NCBI GenBank assembly: GCA_023391005.1
Contig: JAEWBS010000010.1
Coordinates: forward strand, 1-61,866
DNA from: Bacillota bacterium
GTDB taxonomy: Bacteria > Bacillota > Clostridia > Oscillospirales > Ruminococcaceae
Direction of reading: 5' to 3'
DNA: 61,866 nt
Numbering within the stretch: the first letter of the stretch is position 1; the number at the start of each line of letters is the position of its first letter. Positions 1 through 8,722 of this stretch are shown here, one piece after another. The translations under genes were made by a program, and so were the position numbers. The notes beneath the pieces were generated by a model that was given only the letters and a program-made list of their open reading frames with translations, was not told the origin of the DNA and did no database searches.

Positions 1-208
1 AGTTGAACTCTACAAACAGGTAGTAACCTTCGTTCTCGTCATTGATCGGGTATGCAAGTCTGCGCTTGCCCCACTCTTCGACGTTGGTGATGGTTCCGTT
101 TGCGCTGATCAGAGACTTGAACTTCTCCACCAGCGCAGCGATACCCTCTTCGCCGGACTGAACGCTGAAAATTGCAACAGTCTCATAATTCGCGGTAATC
201 TTTGCCAT
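1..208 (-). CDS. rpsF: 30S ribosomal protein S6 (partial, N-terminal end)
   Basis: Only the first 69 codons are present; the gene runs off the left edge. The translation opens MAKITANYETVAIF and later reads RRLAYPINDENEGYYLF, which is typical of S6, the small-subunit protein that binds 16S rRNA together with S18. The ATG at 208 is preceded by a strong AGGAGGTGT ribosome binding site, and a consensus promoter lies further upstream (293-321). In Firmicutes rpsF usually heads an rpsF-ssb-rpsR operon; the other members would lie beyond the window edge (inference). Confidence 0.95.
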   Translation of the reverse strand, partial: MAKITANYETVAIFSVQSGEEGIAALVEKFKSLISANGTITNVEEWGKRRLAYPINDENEGYYLFVEFN

Positions 209-292
209 TTTGTACACCTCCTTTTGGACATAAGGTCTTACGCGTCTGCGCAAGACAAGGATTCTGCTTTTTAGCTAAAGCATAACAGATAA

Positions 293-321
293 AATATAAC
301 AGCATACAGCATGCTTGTCAA
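293..321 (-). promoter_or_regulatory. Sigma-A type promoter for rpsF
   Basis: Read on the minus strand, TTGACA (321-316) and TATATT (298-293) are separated by exactly 17 bases and point at rpsF, about 85 bases before its start codon. The close consensus match suits a ribosomal protein operon. No experimental start site is known here. Confidence 0.7.
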
Positions 322-354
322 CAAAAATTTTTAGAATATGCAAAATAACGACCC

Positions 355-1224
355 CTAGAATTTGGAGACAATGTCGGATAACAGCGCTTTTAGATCGTCT
401 CTCAGCTCGTCTCGCGCTAGGCCTGCGGCCAGCGTGGCCTCGATAATGCCAAGCTTGTTACCCATGTCGTAGCGCGTGCCCGAATAGGCTTTCGCAGCCA
501 TACGGTCGCGGTGCGCCAGCACCTTCATCGCGTCGGTCAGCTGAATTTCACCACCGGCGCCCGGCTTGGTTGTCTCAAGCACCGGAAAAATCTCAGGCGT
601 CAGCACGACGCGACCCAGAATCGCGTAGGATGAAAGTGCTTCGCCGGGTTTGGGCTTCTCGTTCATATCCGAGACGATCATATTCTGCGCCTCGTCATAA
701 GAAAATTGAATTGAGCCATATTTGTGCATCTCTGACAAGGGGACTTCCTTTACGCCTAAAACGCAGCGCCCGGTTTGCTCATAAACAGCGCAAAGCTCGG
801 CGGTGGCGGGCGTTTGCCCTAAAATGACGTCGTCGCCATACAGCACGACAAACGGGTCGCTGCCGACAAAGCTTTTGGCGCACAACACCGCATGGCCCAG
901 ACCCTTGGTCTCCTTCTGGCGGATATACTGGATGTTGGCAAGGCTCGCCGACTTTAAGCACTCGTCATAAAGCTCGGTTTTGCCGCCCTTGAGCAGCCGC
1001 TCCTCAAGCTCGGGCGCACGGTCAAAATGGTCTTCAATCGCGCCCTTGCCGCGCCCGGTGATAATCAAAATATCGGTAATACCGGCGGCGACGGCTTCCT
1101 CGACAATATATTGGATGGCGGGCTTGTCCACAATCGGCAGCATCTCCTTAGGGATGGCCTTCGACGCGGGCAGCACGCGGGTACCTAGTCCCGCGGCGGG
1201 AATAACAGCTTTAGTAATCTTCAT
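355..1224 (-). CDS. galU: UTP-glucose-1-phosphate uridylyltransferase
   Basis: This enzyme makes UDP-glucose from UTP and glucose-1-phosphate for glycolipid, teichoic acid or polysaccharide synthesis in the cytoplasm. The 289-residue length is normal. The nucleotide-binding signature AAGLGTRVLPASKAIPKEML lies at residues 10-29, followed by VDKPAIQYIVEEA; LYGDDV near residue 130 and GGEIQLTDAM near 225 are further family motifs. The ATG at 1224 has GAGG about nine bases upstream. It may be cotranscribed with the zinc-ribbon protein gene that ends 43 bases upstream. The glycosyltransferase at 4321-5490 could be a user of its product, but that is only inference. Confidence 0.93.
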   Translation of the reverse strand: MKITKAVIPAAGLGTRVLPASKAIPKEMLPIVDKPAIQYIVEEAVAAGITDILIITGRGKGAIEDHFDRAPELEERLLKGGKTELYDECLKSASLANIQYIRQKETKGLGHAVLCAKSFVGSDPFVVLYGDDVILGQTPATAELCAVYEQTGRCVLGVKEVPLSEMHKYGSIQFSYDEAQNMIVSDMNEKPKPGEALSSYAILGRVVLTPEIFPVLETTKPGAGGEIQLTDAMKVLAHRDRMAAKAYSGTRYDMGNKLGIIEATLAAGLARDELRDDLKALLSDIVSKF

Positions 1225-1267
1225 GTCAGTGCCTCACTTTACTGCAATAATCAAATTCGTCGACAGA

Positions 1268-2248
1268 TCAAACCGGGCTGATCTGGATAAAGTTCATCAA
1301 AACACTGTAAGCGGCAAAAAATCCAAAGCCAATTAGAACAACGATCAGGCGATTGGGCCGACCGTAGTGGTACAGGCCGTTGTAATATTCGGGAGATCTC
1401 TCCGGGACATCGAACGCCTCTCTACAGCGTTGAATGTCTTTTAGGACACTCTGAAGGTAGAGCTTGTTTGCAAAAATCGCACACCAAACGCGCAAGAAAA
1501 AGCTCATGGTATTAAGGACCGTCATAAAGGGCGCCGTTTGAGCGGCCATCTGAGAATTATATGCGATGACGACGCCCATCATTTCAATGGTAGCGTCGGT
1601 GGGGCCAAAATAGGTGAGCAGTCCGGGAATCATCGATACAATATAAAAGCCCAGCAGCGCAAGTCCGACTTTATACATTTTGCGATAGAAGAAATAAAAA
1701 AAGCCGAAAATCAAGGCGCTCCAGTTCCAGCTCATATTGTACTGGGTACGCAAAATAAGCTTGAATTGACGAAGAAAATAGTAAGAGCTGCTGCCGGTGT
1801 AGGCCGACAGCTCTCGAGATGAAACACCGTTGATATCCCAATGCTCAAAAGCGTCGTTACCGGCATAATTAAAGCCCGAGTCCGGCTGTCTGCCGTAGCT
1901 CTGCGTGTTTTGGTTATATTGGCCATAGGCGCCTGAAGCGTTTTGGGTTGAACCGGCGTTTTCAAGCGGAGAGCCGCACATCTGGCAATAGCGGCCGTGC
2001 GGTGGGTTTGCCGCGTTGCAGTTTGGACAGATGGCCGGTTGGGCGTGCCGGTCTTCGCTGCCGGCGTCGGGCTTTTGCGCTTGCCAGACAAATTTGTCGC
2101 TGTGCTGATCGCGCAGCGCACAGTGGCCCTGCGTTTCATAACAGCTTCGGTGCTGCGGCGCGCCGCAGTCTGGGCAGACAACAATATCGTCGTTATCGGT
2201 AAAAGGTTTTTTGCAGCTTTCGCATAAAAGGCCGGTGTATCGACTCAA
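1268..2248 (-). CDS. Zinc-ribbon / RING-like membrane protein with DUF2628-type segment
   Basis: This 326-residue protein of unknown function has two N-terminal metal-binding modules: a RING-like cluster (CESCKKPF, CPDCGAPQHRSCY, about residues 9-37) and a zinc ribbon (CPNCNAANP ... YCQMCGSPL, about residues 74-98). A Gln/Asn/Ser/Tyr-rich linker follows, then a hydrophobic half with several membrane segments, beginning NMSWNWSALIFGFFYFFYRK. That SWNW...FGFFYFFYRKM pattern is the hallmark of DUF2628 proteins. The start is TTG at 2248, chosen because GGAGGG lies nine bases upstream; a TTGTGA-17-TATAAT promoter is at 2396-2424. The zinc modules should face the cytoplasm. The substrate or partner is unknown. 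Confidence 0.75.
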   Translation of the reverse strand: MSRYTGLLCESCKKPFTDNDDIVVCPDCGAPQHRSCYETQGHCALRDQHSDKFVWQAQKPDAGSEDRHAQPAICPNCNAANPPHGRYCQMCGSPLENAGSTQNASGAYGQYNQNTQSYGRQPDSGFNYAGNDAFEHWDINGVSSRELSAYTGSSSYYFLRQFKLILRTQYNMSWNWSALIFGFFYFFYRKMYKVGLALLGFYIVSMIPGLLTYFGPTDATIEMMGVVIAYNSQMAAQTAPFMTVLNTMSFFLRVWCAIFANKLYLQSVLKDIQRCREAFDVPERSPEYYNGLYHYGRPNRLIVVLIGFGFFAAYSVLMNFIQISPV

Positions 2249-2395
2249 ATTAAGAACCCTCCATTCGGGATAAAGCAGTCGGGGCGGAAAGTATTCGCAC
2301 GCGACTACATTTTTACTTTAATGCTCATAATTCTAAAAGCACCGTCTAACGGCGATGCGTGGATTAAAAATATCTGCGATATTCTTAATAATTCC

Positions 2396-2424
2396 ATTAT
2401 AGCGTGGGGGCGGTGAAATCACAA
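2396..2424 (-). promoter_or_regulatory. Promoter for the zinc-ribbon gene (and possibly galU)
   Basis: On the minus strand TTGTGA (2424-2419) and TATAAT (2401-2396) are spaced by 17 bases and read toward the gene starting at 2248. It is arranged back to back with the prfB promoter at 2484-2512, so the two genes diverge from one 285-base region. Confidence 0.55.
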
Positions 2425-2483
2425 TTGATAATTTGTGAATAAACCTAATAGTCGACTATAATAAGCGCTTCACTTTTCCGCCC

Positions 2484-2512
2484 TTTACAACAATCGCTTT
2501 TTTCCGTATAAT
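2484..2512 (+). promoter_or_regulatory. Sigma-A type promoter for prfB
   Basis: TTTACA (2484-2489) and TATAAT (2507-2512) with a 17-base spacer lie 34 bases before the chosen prfB start. Both hexamers are close to consensus. Confidence 0.7.
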
Positions 2513-2545
2513 AACAACGATATTGAATAAAGGATGGATCACATC

Positions 2546-3670
2546 ATGCTTCAGCTCGAAGAAATACGATTGGCACTTTTGGCCCGAAAGCCTGAGCTTT
2601 TGGATTTAGCCGAGGCGATAAACTACAAGGGACTGGGCGTTCAGGTGGCCGAGCTGGAAATGAAGGCGGCTGAACCGGGCTTCTGGGACGATCTTGACAA
2701 TTCCCAGCAGGTGCTCTCTCGCACCAAGCAGCTCAAAAACCGCATCGAGGAATATGATGCGCTCGCCACCAAATATGACGACGCCATGACGCTGATCGAG
2801 CTGGCGCAGGAAGAGGAGGACGCGAGCGTCCTCGGAGAAATAGAAGGGCTTAGAAACAGCTTTTTTATCAAACTCGACGAGATGAAGCTCTCGACGCTTT
2901 TGATCGGCGACTATGACGACAAGAATGCGATTATGACCTTCCATGCGGGGGCGGGCGGCACCGAGGCGCAGGACTGGGCGCAGATGCTTTACCGCATGTA
3001 CACCCGTTGGGCAGAACGGCACGGCTTTTCTTATAAAATCATCGACTATCTCGACGGCGACGAGGCTGGGCTCAAAAGCGCCAGCATCATCATCGAGGGG
3101 CTCAATGCCTATGGTTATCTGAAATCGGAGAGCGGCGTGCACCGGCTGGTGCGCATCTCGCCGTTCGATTCCTCGGGCAGGCGGCACACCTCGTTTGCGT
3201 CGCTCGAGGTCATTCCCGAAATCGACGATACAATCGAAATCGAAATTCGCCCGGAGGATCTGAAAATGGATGTTTACCGCGCCAGCGGCGCGGGCGGCCA
3301 GCACGTCAACAAGACCTCCTCGGCTGTTCGTATCACCCATATTCCCACCGGAATAGTTGTCGCCTGCCAGAACGAGCGCAGCCAGTTTCAAAACCGCGAC
3401 ATGGCGATGAAGATGCTCAGGTCCAAGTTGGTGGAGATTAAGGAGCGCGAACATTTCGAACGCATTGAGGATATTAAGGGCGTCCAGAAAGAAATTACCT
3501 GGGGCAGCCAGATACGCTCTTACGTGTTCATGCCCTATACGCTAGCGAAGGACCACCGCACGGGGTTTGAGTCGGGCAATATCAACGCCGTCATGGATGG
3601 GGATCTCGACGGCTTTATCAACGCCTATCTGAAGGCCGCCAGCCTCGGCACGCTCGAGCAGCAGGCTTAG
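2546..3670 (+). CDS. prfB: Peptide chain release factor 2
   Basis: RF2 recognises UGA and UAA stop codons and triggers peptide release on the ribosome. The SPF codon-recognition tripeptide is seen in VRISPFDSSGRRHTSF, and the catalytic GGQ in GAGGQHVNKTSSAV. Two starts are possible: ATG 2534 sits directly on the AAAGG sequence and cannot use it, whereas ATG 2546 (MLQLEEIRLAL) lies eight bases after AAAGGATGG, so 2546 is preferred (374 residues). The reading frame is continuous from the N-terminal helix onward. The internal UGA used for the programmed +1 frameshift in many bacteria is absent, so the usual autoregulation is missing here. Confidence 0.95.
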   Translation: MLQLEEIRLALLARKPELLDLAEAINYKGLGVQVAELEMKAAEPGFWDDLDNSQQVLSRTKQLKNRIEEYDALATKYDDAMTLIELAQEEEDASVLGEIEGLRNSFFIKLDEMKLSTLLIGDYDDKNAIMTFHAGAGGTEAQDWAQMLYRMYTRWAERHGFSYKIIDYLDGDEAGLKSASIIIEGLNAYGYLKSESGVHRLVRISPFDSSGRRHTSFASLEVIPEIDDTIEIEIRPEDLKMDVYRASGAGGQHVNKTSSAVRITHIPTGIVVACQNERSQFQNRDMAMKMLRSKLVEIKEREHFERIEDIKGVQKEITWGSQIRSYVFMPYTLAKDHRTGFESGNINAVMDGDLDGFINAYLKAASLGTLEQQA

Positions 3671-3717
3671 ACCTCGCGCGGGCTATTACCGGGTTTTAGT
3701 AAGAGGGGGATCATGCG

Positions 3718-4209
3718 ATGAATCTCGTTATCAGGGCCTATGAAAAAAATGATATTGTACAAGCCATTGACATCTGGAATGAGATTGTTGAGGATGGCAT
3801 TGCGTTTCCGCAAACCGACTTTTTGACCGAGCCCAGCGGGGATGCCTTCTTTTCAGAGCAATCCTTCACCGCTGTTGCCTATGACACAGACAGTCACAAG
3901 GTTGTCGGGCTATATATTCTTCATCCGAACAACGTTGGCCGGTGCGGGCACATCTGTAACACCAGCTATGCGGTCAAGAAGGGATTGCGCGGCCATCATA
4001 TCGGTGAAAAGCTCGTGTGCCACAGTATAGCCAAGGCTAAGGAGTTGGGCTTTAAAATTTTGCAGTTTAATGCGGTCGTGAAGTCGAATGAATATGCGCT
4101 GCGTCTCTATAAAAAGCTTGGATTCACGCAATTGGGCGTCATCCCGCAGGGGTTTTTGATGAAGGATGGCAGCTACGAAGATATTATTCCGCACTATTAT
4201 ACCCTATAG
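3718..4209 (+). CDS. GNAT-family N-acetyltransferase
   Basis: This 163-residue protein looks like a GCN5-related acetyltransferase that moves acetyl from acetyl-CoA to an amine. The acetyl-CoA loop region reads VKKGLRGHHIGEKLVCHSI (about residues 91-109), and the C-terminal part has the typical ALRLYKKLGFTQLG signature. The opening IRAYEKNDIVQAIDIWNEIV resembles the phosphinothricin/methionine sulfoximine acetyltransferase branch, but the substrate cannot be read from sequence. A GAGGGGG ribosome binding site precedes the ATG. It follows prfB by 47 bases and is closed by a hairpin terminator. Confidence 0.8.
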   Translation: MNLVIRAYEKNDIVQAIDIWNEIVEDGIAFPQTDFLTEPSGDAFFSEQSFTAVAYDTDSHKVVGLYILHPNNVGRCGHICNTSYAVKKGLRGHHIGEKLVCHSIAKAKELGFKILQFNAVVKSNEYALRLYKKLGFTQLGVIPQGFLMKDGSYEDIIPHYYTL

Positions 4210-4237
4210 ACTGTAAGTTCACATTTTTAATAAGCCG

Positions 4238-4273
4238 ACAGCGCCGTCTCAACACGTAAGACGGCGCTGTTTG
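4238..4273 (+). terminator. Rho-independent terminator between convergent genes
   Basis: A perfect 12-bp stem, ACAGCGCCGTCT (4238-4249) with AGACGGCGCTGT (4259-4270), encloses a nine-base loop and is followed by a short T run. It lies between the GNAT gene and the convergent glycosyltransferase. Confidence 0.75.
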
Positions 4274-4320
4274 ATATAGCGGATTTAAATCGACCGACTG
4301 GGGCCGCGATGGCCTTGCCG

Positions 4321-5490
4321 TCAGGTGTTCTTATTAATCGCCTTTTGATAAAGTTCAAGCATATATTTTGCGATGCTGTCGCTGCTGCGCTCTCGCACCG
4401 ACTCCCGCACCGAAGCGCTCAGCGCGTTATGCTGATCAGGGGTCAGGTCATGCAGCTTTTTCATAATTTGGCCGAATTCCTCAGGTGTTTCAAATAAAAA
4501 GCCGTTTACCCCTACCTTGATCTGGTCAATATTGTCGGGGTCGAGCCGTTGCACAACCGGCAGACCCGAGGCTTGCGCTTCAAGCATCGAGATGGAGTAC
4601 ATCTCGGACAGCGAGGCGGTCGCATAGGCATTGCAGCAGGCATAATAGGGCGGAATATCCTCGTGGGCCACCGCGCCCGTAAAAATGACGTGATCCTTGA
4701 TGCCAAGGCTAGCAGCCAGCGCCTCCAATTCCTCGCGCGCGGGGCCGTTGCCGATAATCATCAGGTAAGAATTGCTTTCGGGGTCGATCTGCTCCTTCCA
4801 AAGCCGGATCAGATTGTCGACGCCCTTTTCCTTGCCGATACGCCCGCAGAAGCAGGCGACAAACGCGTCGTCGGGTATCGAAAAGCGTTGTCTGATCTCG
4901 GCGCGCTGCGCAGGCGTTGTAGCGTCCTCGGTGTAGTTTTCAAGCTCGACCGAGTTGGGGATGACATAGACCTTGCGGTGAACACCGGCGTTTGCAAGGT
5001 AATCGACACATTTTTTTGAGGGGCCGGTGACGATGTCGGCGCGGCGGGAGATAAAACGAATATAGTTGTGCGAGATGCGCCGCGCCATATCGGTTAAGGG
5101 CCAGGGCGCAATATAATAAAGGTAGTCGTCATACATGGTATGAAGCGTATACACCAGTGGCACGCCCAGCGCCCGCGCGGCGCGTATACCGGCCAGACCG
5201 ATGCCGAATTCTTGCTGGATGTGAACGATATCAGGGTCAAATTCCCTTATTTTCTTTCCAAGGGTCAGGCTCAAGGGGCTTGAAATTCCATAGCCGTAAA
5301 TTTTTTTGACCTCGAGCGCGGGGCAGCGCAGCACGCCGTCTTTAATGACATGTTCGCGCACATTTTTGTCGGCGGTTACAATCAGCACCTCGTGCCCGTT
5401 ATGAATCAGGCCCTCGCGCAGAATTTTGACATGTGTCACGACGCCGTTGAGATAGGGGAGATAGGTCTCCACAAAAATTGCGATTCTCAC
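4321..5490 (-). CDS. GT4-family glycosyltransferase (diacylglycerol glucosyltransferase-like)
   Basis: This 389-residue GT-B enzyme probably transfers a sugar from a nucleotide sugar to a lipid or polysaccharide acceptor at the membrane face. The N-terminal half starts MRIAIFVETYLPYLNGVVTH, as in family 4 enzymes that glycosylate diacylglycerol or phosphatidylinositol. The donor domain has FCGRIGKEKGVDNLI and the E-x7-E region SEMYSISMLEAQASGLPVV. The start is GTG at 5490 with CGGAGGAAA upstream. A link to galU-made UDP-glucose is plausible, and a glycolipid product is inferred from N-terminal similarity only. Confidence 0.85.
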   Translation of the reverse strand: MRIAIFVETYLPYLNGVVTHVKILREGLIHNGHEVLIVTADKNVREHVIKDGVLRCPALEVKKIYGYGISSPLSLTLGKKIREFDPDIVHIQQEFGIGLAGIRAARALGVPLVYTLHTMYDDYLYYIAPWPLTDMARRISHNYIRFISRRADIVTGPSKKCVDYLANAGVHRKVYVIPNSVELENYTEDATTPAQRAEIRQRFSIPDDAFVACFCGRIGKEKGVDNLIRLWKEQIDPESNSYLMIIGNGPAREELEALAASLGIKDHVIFTGAVAHEDIPPYYACCNAYATASLSEMYSISMLEAQASGLPVVQRLDPDNIDQIKVGVNGFLFETPEEFGQIMKKLHDLTPDQHNALSASVRESVRERSSDSIAKYMLELYQKAINKNT

Positions 5491-5704
5491 AACGTTTCCT
5501 CCGAATATTTTTTCTGCCGTACTGCGGCGCTGTTCTATTTAAGACGCAACGTGCCGCAAAAGCGGCGCAACGCCCTTTAGGAACAAAACCGCTGTTTGAC
5601 GGCTGCTGCTAGAGTGCAATGCGTGTGCAGCATGCCCAATATAACATCCTGCAGCCAACCGATTGCCCACGCCTGTTTTCGGCGGGCGGTGGCATGTGTA
5701 TGGC

Positions 5705-5729
5705 AGCCGTTTCGCGGCTATTATACCAT
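5705..5729. repeat. Short palindromic intergenic repeat, partial copy
   Basis: AGCCG (5705-5709) and CGGCT (5715-5719) flank a five-base loop and run into ATTATACCAT. This matches the right half of the units at 39557-39587, 39647-39675 and 43334-43366. The left GGTATAAT half is degenerate here. Confidence 0.55.
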
Positions 5730-5775
5730 TAAGCCGCTAAAAAGGAAACAACAAAAGATTTTTTGAAGTGTTCGT

Positions 5776-5804
5776 TTGAAAAATAGCAAATATTCTTGTA
5801 TAAT
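5776..5804 (+). promoter_or_regulatory. Sigma-A type promoter for hprK
   Basis: TTGAAA (5776-5781), a 17-base spacer and TATAAT (5799-5804) lie 37 bases before the hprK start. It could drive the whole hprK-murB-rapZ-whiA-dnaE-pfkA run, since no other clear promoter or terminator is seen until 14242. Confidence 0.7.
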
Positions 5805-5841
5805 AAGCCCATAGTATAAAAAGGTAAAGGTGCTGATAAGC

Positions 5842-6813
5842 ATGTCAACGAAGTTTCATATTACGCTCTCCAAGCTGATCGACGAATTCAAGCTGGAAAC
5901 GATTTATCTGCCCACGCCTGCCGACCAGATTAATATCACAAGCTCCGAGGTCAATCGGCCCGGTCTTCAAATGGCGGGCTATTTTGAGGTGTTTGACAGC
6001 AACAGGATTCAGATTTTGGGCAAAACCGAGATGAGCTATCTGCACACACTCGAAAAAGCGGTGGCAGCCCAGCGTCTTGAGCATCTTTTTTCTCTCAAGC
6101 CGCCTGTGGTCATCATCACCCGCAGCCTTGAGACCTGCCCGTCGCTCGTCGACGCGGCCAGACATGCGCAGATTCCGTTGCTGCGCACCGATGAGAACAC
6201 CTGTTCGTTTATGTCCTCGCTGATTTCGCAGCTCAATGTCGACCTTGCCCCACGCATCACCCGGCACGGCGTACTCATGGAGCTGTTTGGCGACGGCGTG
6301 CTGATTTTGGGCGAAAGCGGCGTCGGCAAGAGCGAGGTGGCGGTTGAATTGATTGTGCGCGGGCACCGTCTGGTGGCGGACGACGCGGTTGAGATCCGCA
6401 AGGTTTCAGGCAAGGCGCTTGTGGGCACCTCGCCGGACAATATTCGGCATTTTATGGAGTTGCGCGGCATAGGTGTTATTAACGCGCAGCGCATGTTCGG
6501 CATGCGTGCCGTGAAGATCACCGAGAAAATTTTGCTCATTGTGCAGCTTGAACCCTGGAGCGACGAGACGACCTACGACCGTCTGGGCTTTGAAAATCAG
6601 GTTATGGAAATTTTGGGCATCAAAATTCCGTGCGTAACCATTCCGGTTAAGCCGGGACGGAATCTCGCGGTGATCATCGAGGCGGCCACAATGAACCTAC
6701 GGCTTAAAAAGCTCGGCTACAGCGCGCCGCACGACCTGATGCGCGGCCTTGGCATGCCGGAGGATGAGCTGCCGCCTGTCGAGAAGATTGCGGTGAACAG
6801 CTATTGGCAGTAA
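5842..6813 (+). CDS. hprK: HPr kinase/phosphorylase
   Basis: This bifunctional enzyme phosphorylates and dephosphorylates HPr on serine, setting carbon catabolite repression in low-GC Gram-positives. The Walker A loop ILGESGVGKSEVAVEL is at about residues 154-169, followed by the HPrK motif VADDAVEIRKVSG and the signature MELRGIGVINAQRMFG. The start was moved to ATG 5842 (MSTKFHITL): AAAGGTG at 5826-5832 is correctly spaced for it but overlaps the upstream GTG at 5830. The 323-residue length is normal. It is the first gene of a housekeeping run shared by many Clostridia. Confidence 0.95.
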   Translation: MSTKFHITLSKLIDEFKLETIYLPTPADQINITSSEVNRPGLQMAGYFEVFDSNRIQILGKTEMSYLHTLEKAVAAQRLEHLFSLKPPVVIITRSLETCPSLVDAARHAQIPLLRTDENTCSFMSSLISQLNVDLAPRITRHGVLMELFGDGVLILGESGVGKSEVAVELIVRGHRLVADDAVEIRKVSGKALVGTSPDNIRHFMELRGIGVINAQRMFGMRAVKITEKILLIVQLEPWSDETTYDRLGFENQVMEILGIKIPCVTIPVKPGRNLAVIIEAATMNLRLKKLGYSAPHDLMRGLGMPEDELPPVEKIAVNSYWQ

Positions 6814-6930
6814 CGCTTATTACAGCGGTTTGACTTATCGCCCGTATTGATAACGCCCTCTTGCTTGCATGCGGTTGAAGGGTTATCTGGCATCTAAATA
6901 ATAAGTTCAACCGCTATTAGGAGGAAACCC

Positions 6931-7851
6931 ATGTCGCAGACAGACAGCCTGAAGGTACAGCTTCAGCAATCGGGATGCTCGGTGCTGTGCGAGGAGCCGA
7001 TGAGCCGGCATACGTCCTTTCACATCGGCGGGCCGGCTGAGCTTTTTATCATTCCCGCAAGCGAGGCGCAGGCGGCGCGGGCGGCTTCTCTTTGCCGGGC
7101 GCTGGATATCCCGGTGTATATTGTAGGCAACGGCTCAAATCTGTTGGTGCCTGATGAGGGTATGCGCGGAGCGGTTATCGCCTTTTCTCAGCCGATGGGC
7201 GGCATTGTCCGCACGGGGAACATGATTTCAGCCCAAGCGGGCGCGACGCTCTCGCAGCTTTGCCGTTTTGCGCAACAGCAGGGCCTTGCCGGTCTGGAAT
7301 TTGCCTACGGCATTCCGGGCAGCGTGGGCGGCGCCGTCTATATGAACGCGGGCGCGTACGGCGGCGAGATGAAGGACGTGGTTGCTTCGGCCCGTGTGCT
7401 GGAGCCGACCGGCGGCTTTTCCACCGTACCTGCGGCACAGGCGGGGTTTGCCTACCGCACCAGCCGCTTTCAGACGCAGGGGCAGATTATCTGCGCGGCC
7501 GATTTTGCGCTGACCACCGACGCACCCGAGGCGATTGACGCGCGCATGAAGGATATTCTTGCCCGCCGAACCGCTAAACAGCCGCTGGAATTCCCAAGTG
7601 CGGGCAGCGCCTTTAAACGCCCTCCAAGCGGCTATGCCGCTGCGCTGATTGAAGAGAGTGGCTTAAAAGGCTTTTCGGTCGGCGGCGCGCAGGTCAGCGT
7701 TAAGCATGCGGGGTTTGTCATCAACACCGGAAACGCCACCTGCCGGGATGTGCTGGCGCTTTTGGAGGCGGTTAAAGACGCGGTTCACCGGTGCACCGGC
7801 GTGCTGCTTGAGCCTGAAATTAAATACCTTGGCAAAAAAGAGGATGCTTAA
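6931..7851 (+). CDS. murB: UDP-N-acetylenolpyruvoylglucosamine reductase
   Basis: MurB is the FAD enzyme that reduces UDP-GlcNAc-enolpyruvate to UDP-MurNAc for peptidoglycan synthesis. The FAD-binding segments RHTSFHIGGPAELF, VGNGSNLLVPDEG and GLEFAYGIPGSVGGAVYMNA are intact. FPSAGSAFKRP, containing the catalytic serine, and VSVKHAGFVIN place it in the type IIa group common in Firmicutes. It has 306 residues. AGGAGG precedes the ATG by about seven bases. rapZ begins two bases after its stop, so translational coupling is likely. Confidence 0.95.
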   Translation: MSQTDSLKVQLQQSGCSVLCEEPMSRHTSFHIGGPAELFIIPASEAQAARAASLCRALDIPVYIVGNGSNLLVPDEGMRGAVIAFSQPMGGIVRTGNMISAQAGATLSQLCRFAQQQGLAGLEFAYGIPGSVGGAVYMNAGAYGGEMKDVVASARVLEPTGGFSTVPAAQAGFAYRTSRFQTQGQIICAADFALTTDAPEAIDARMKDILARRTAKQPLEFPSAGSAFKRPPSGYAAALIEESGLKGFSVGGAQVSVKHAGFVINTGNATCRDVLALLEAVKDAVHRCTGVLLEPEIKYLGKKEDA

Positions 7852-7852
7852 A

Positions 7853-8707
7853 ATGGATTTTTTGATCGTCACCGGCCTTTCCGGCGCGGGAAAATCGCAG
7901 GCCGTTCACGCTTTGGAGGATATCGGCTATTTTTGCATCGACAATATCCCAGTCGAGCTTTTAGAGCAGTTTATCACGTTGTGCCAGACCTCGGCCCGTC
8001 ATAATAAATATGCCGTTGTCGTCGATATCCGCAGCTGCTGTTACTTTAACGATTTTACTGAAACAAAGAAAAAATTTACCGATAGAGGCTACAAGGTGCG
8101 TACCCTCTATCTTGATGCCGCCGACGAGGTGCTGATCCGCCGTTTTAAAGAAACGCGACGCAAACATCCGCTGATGGACGATTCGATTAATATCTTGCAG
8201 GAGGCCATTATGCTTGAGCGCAGAGCCATGAGCCCTCTGCGCGAATGTGCCGATTATCTGGTCGATACGTCGACGCTTTCCACTTCGCAGCTCAAGGAGC
8301 GTATTGTGTCGCTGTTCTTTACAAAAAGCATCAACGCCATGGCTATCACGGTTATGTCGTTTGGGTTTAAATACGGCGTCCCGGCGGACGCCGATATTGT
8401 GCTGGATGTGCGTTGCCTGCCAAACCCGCATTATATAGAAGAATTGCGTCCGCTGACCGGCTGTGACGAGCGGGTCAGCGGCTATGTTTTCAGCTTTGAG
8501 GAATCGAGGGGCTTGCTTGCCCATTATGACGCCATGGTCGACTATTCGCTGCCGCTTTATGCGCGAGAGGGCAAGAGCAGCCTCGTGATTGCGTTCGGCT
8601 GCACCGGCGGACGCCACCGTTCGGTTTCGTTCGCCGAAAGGCTCGGCAAACGGCTGATGGAAAGCCGCGACTCGGTGTTGATTCTGCACCGTGATTACAA
8701 ACGTTGA
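7853..8707 (+). CDS. rapZ: RNase adaptor/nucleotide-binding protein RapZ (YvcJ family)
   Basis: This 284-residue P-loop protein belongs to the RapZ/YvcJ family. It binds nucleotides and, in Gammaproteobacteria, guides small-RNA turnover in glucosamine metabolism; in Firmicutes its role is less clear. The Walker A loop VTGLSGAGKSQAVHALED is at the N terminus, then GYFCIDNIP, with the conserved FGCTGGRHRSVSFAERL near the C terminus. The start ATG 7853 is set by AAGAGG at 7838-7843; a longer in-frame reading upstream lies inside murB and is not used. Placement between murB and whiA is conserved in Firmicutes. Confidence 0.93.
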   Translation: MDFLIVTGLSGAGKSQAVHALEDIGYFCIDNIPVELLEQFITLCQTSARHNKYAVVVDIRSCCYFNDFTETKKKFTDRGYKVRTLYLDAADEVLIRRFKETRRKHPLMDDSINILQEAIMLERRAMSPLRECADYLVDTSTLSTSQLKERIVSLFFTKSINAMAITVMSFGFKYGVPADADIVLDVRCLPNPHYIEELRPLTGCDERVSGYVFSFEESRGLLAHYDAMVDYSLPLYAREGKSSLVIAFGCTGGRHRSVSFAERLGKRLMESRDSVLILHRDYKR

Positions 8708-8722
8708 CGAGGTGACGCAGCT

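Larger units (their letters stand above)
5491..5841. other. Intergenic region between divergent GT4 and hprK genes
   Basis: This 351-base gap holds a palindromic repeat unit (5705-5729) of the family also seen at 39.5, 43.3 and 53.5 kb, small GC hairpins such as GCCGCAAAAGCGGC, and the hprK promoter at 5776-5804. No credible gene is seen. Confidence 0.6.

Noticed and set aside
2606..3454. A long minus-strand frame of 282 codons opposite prfB.
   Set aside because: It is the antisense shadow of a well-recognised RF2 gene, with His/Arg/Leu-rich translation and no start signal.
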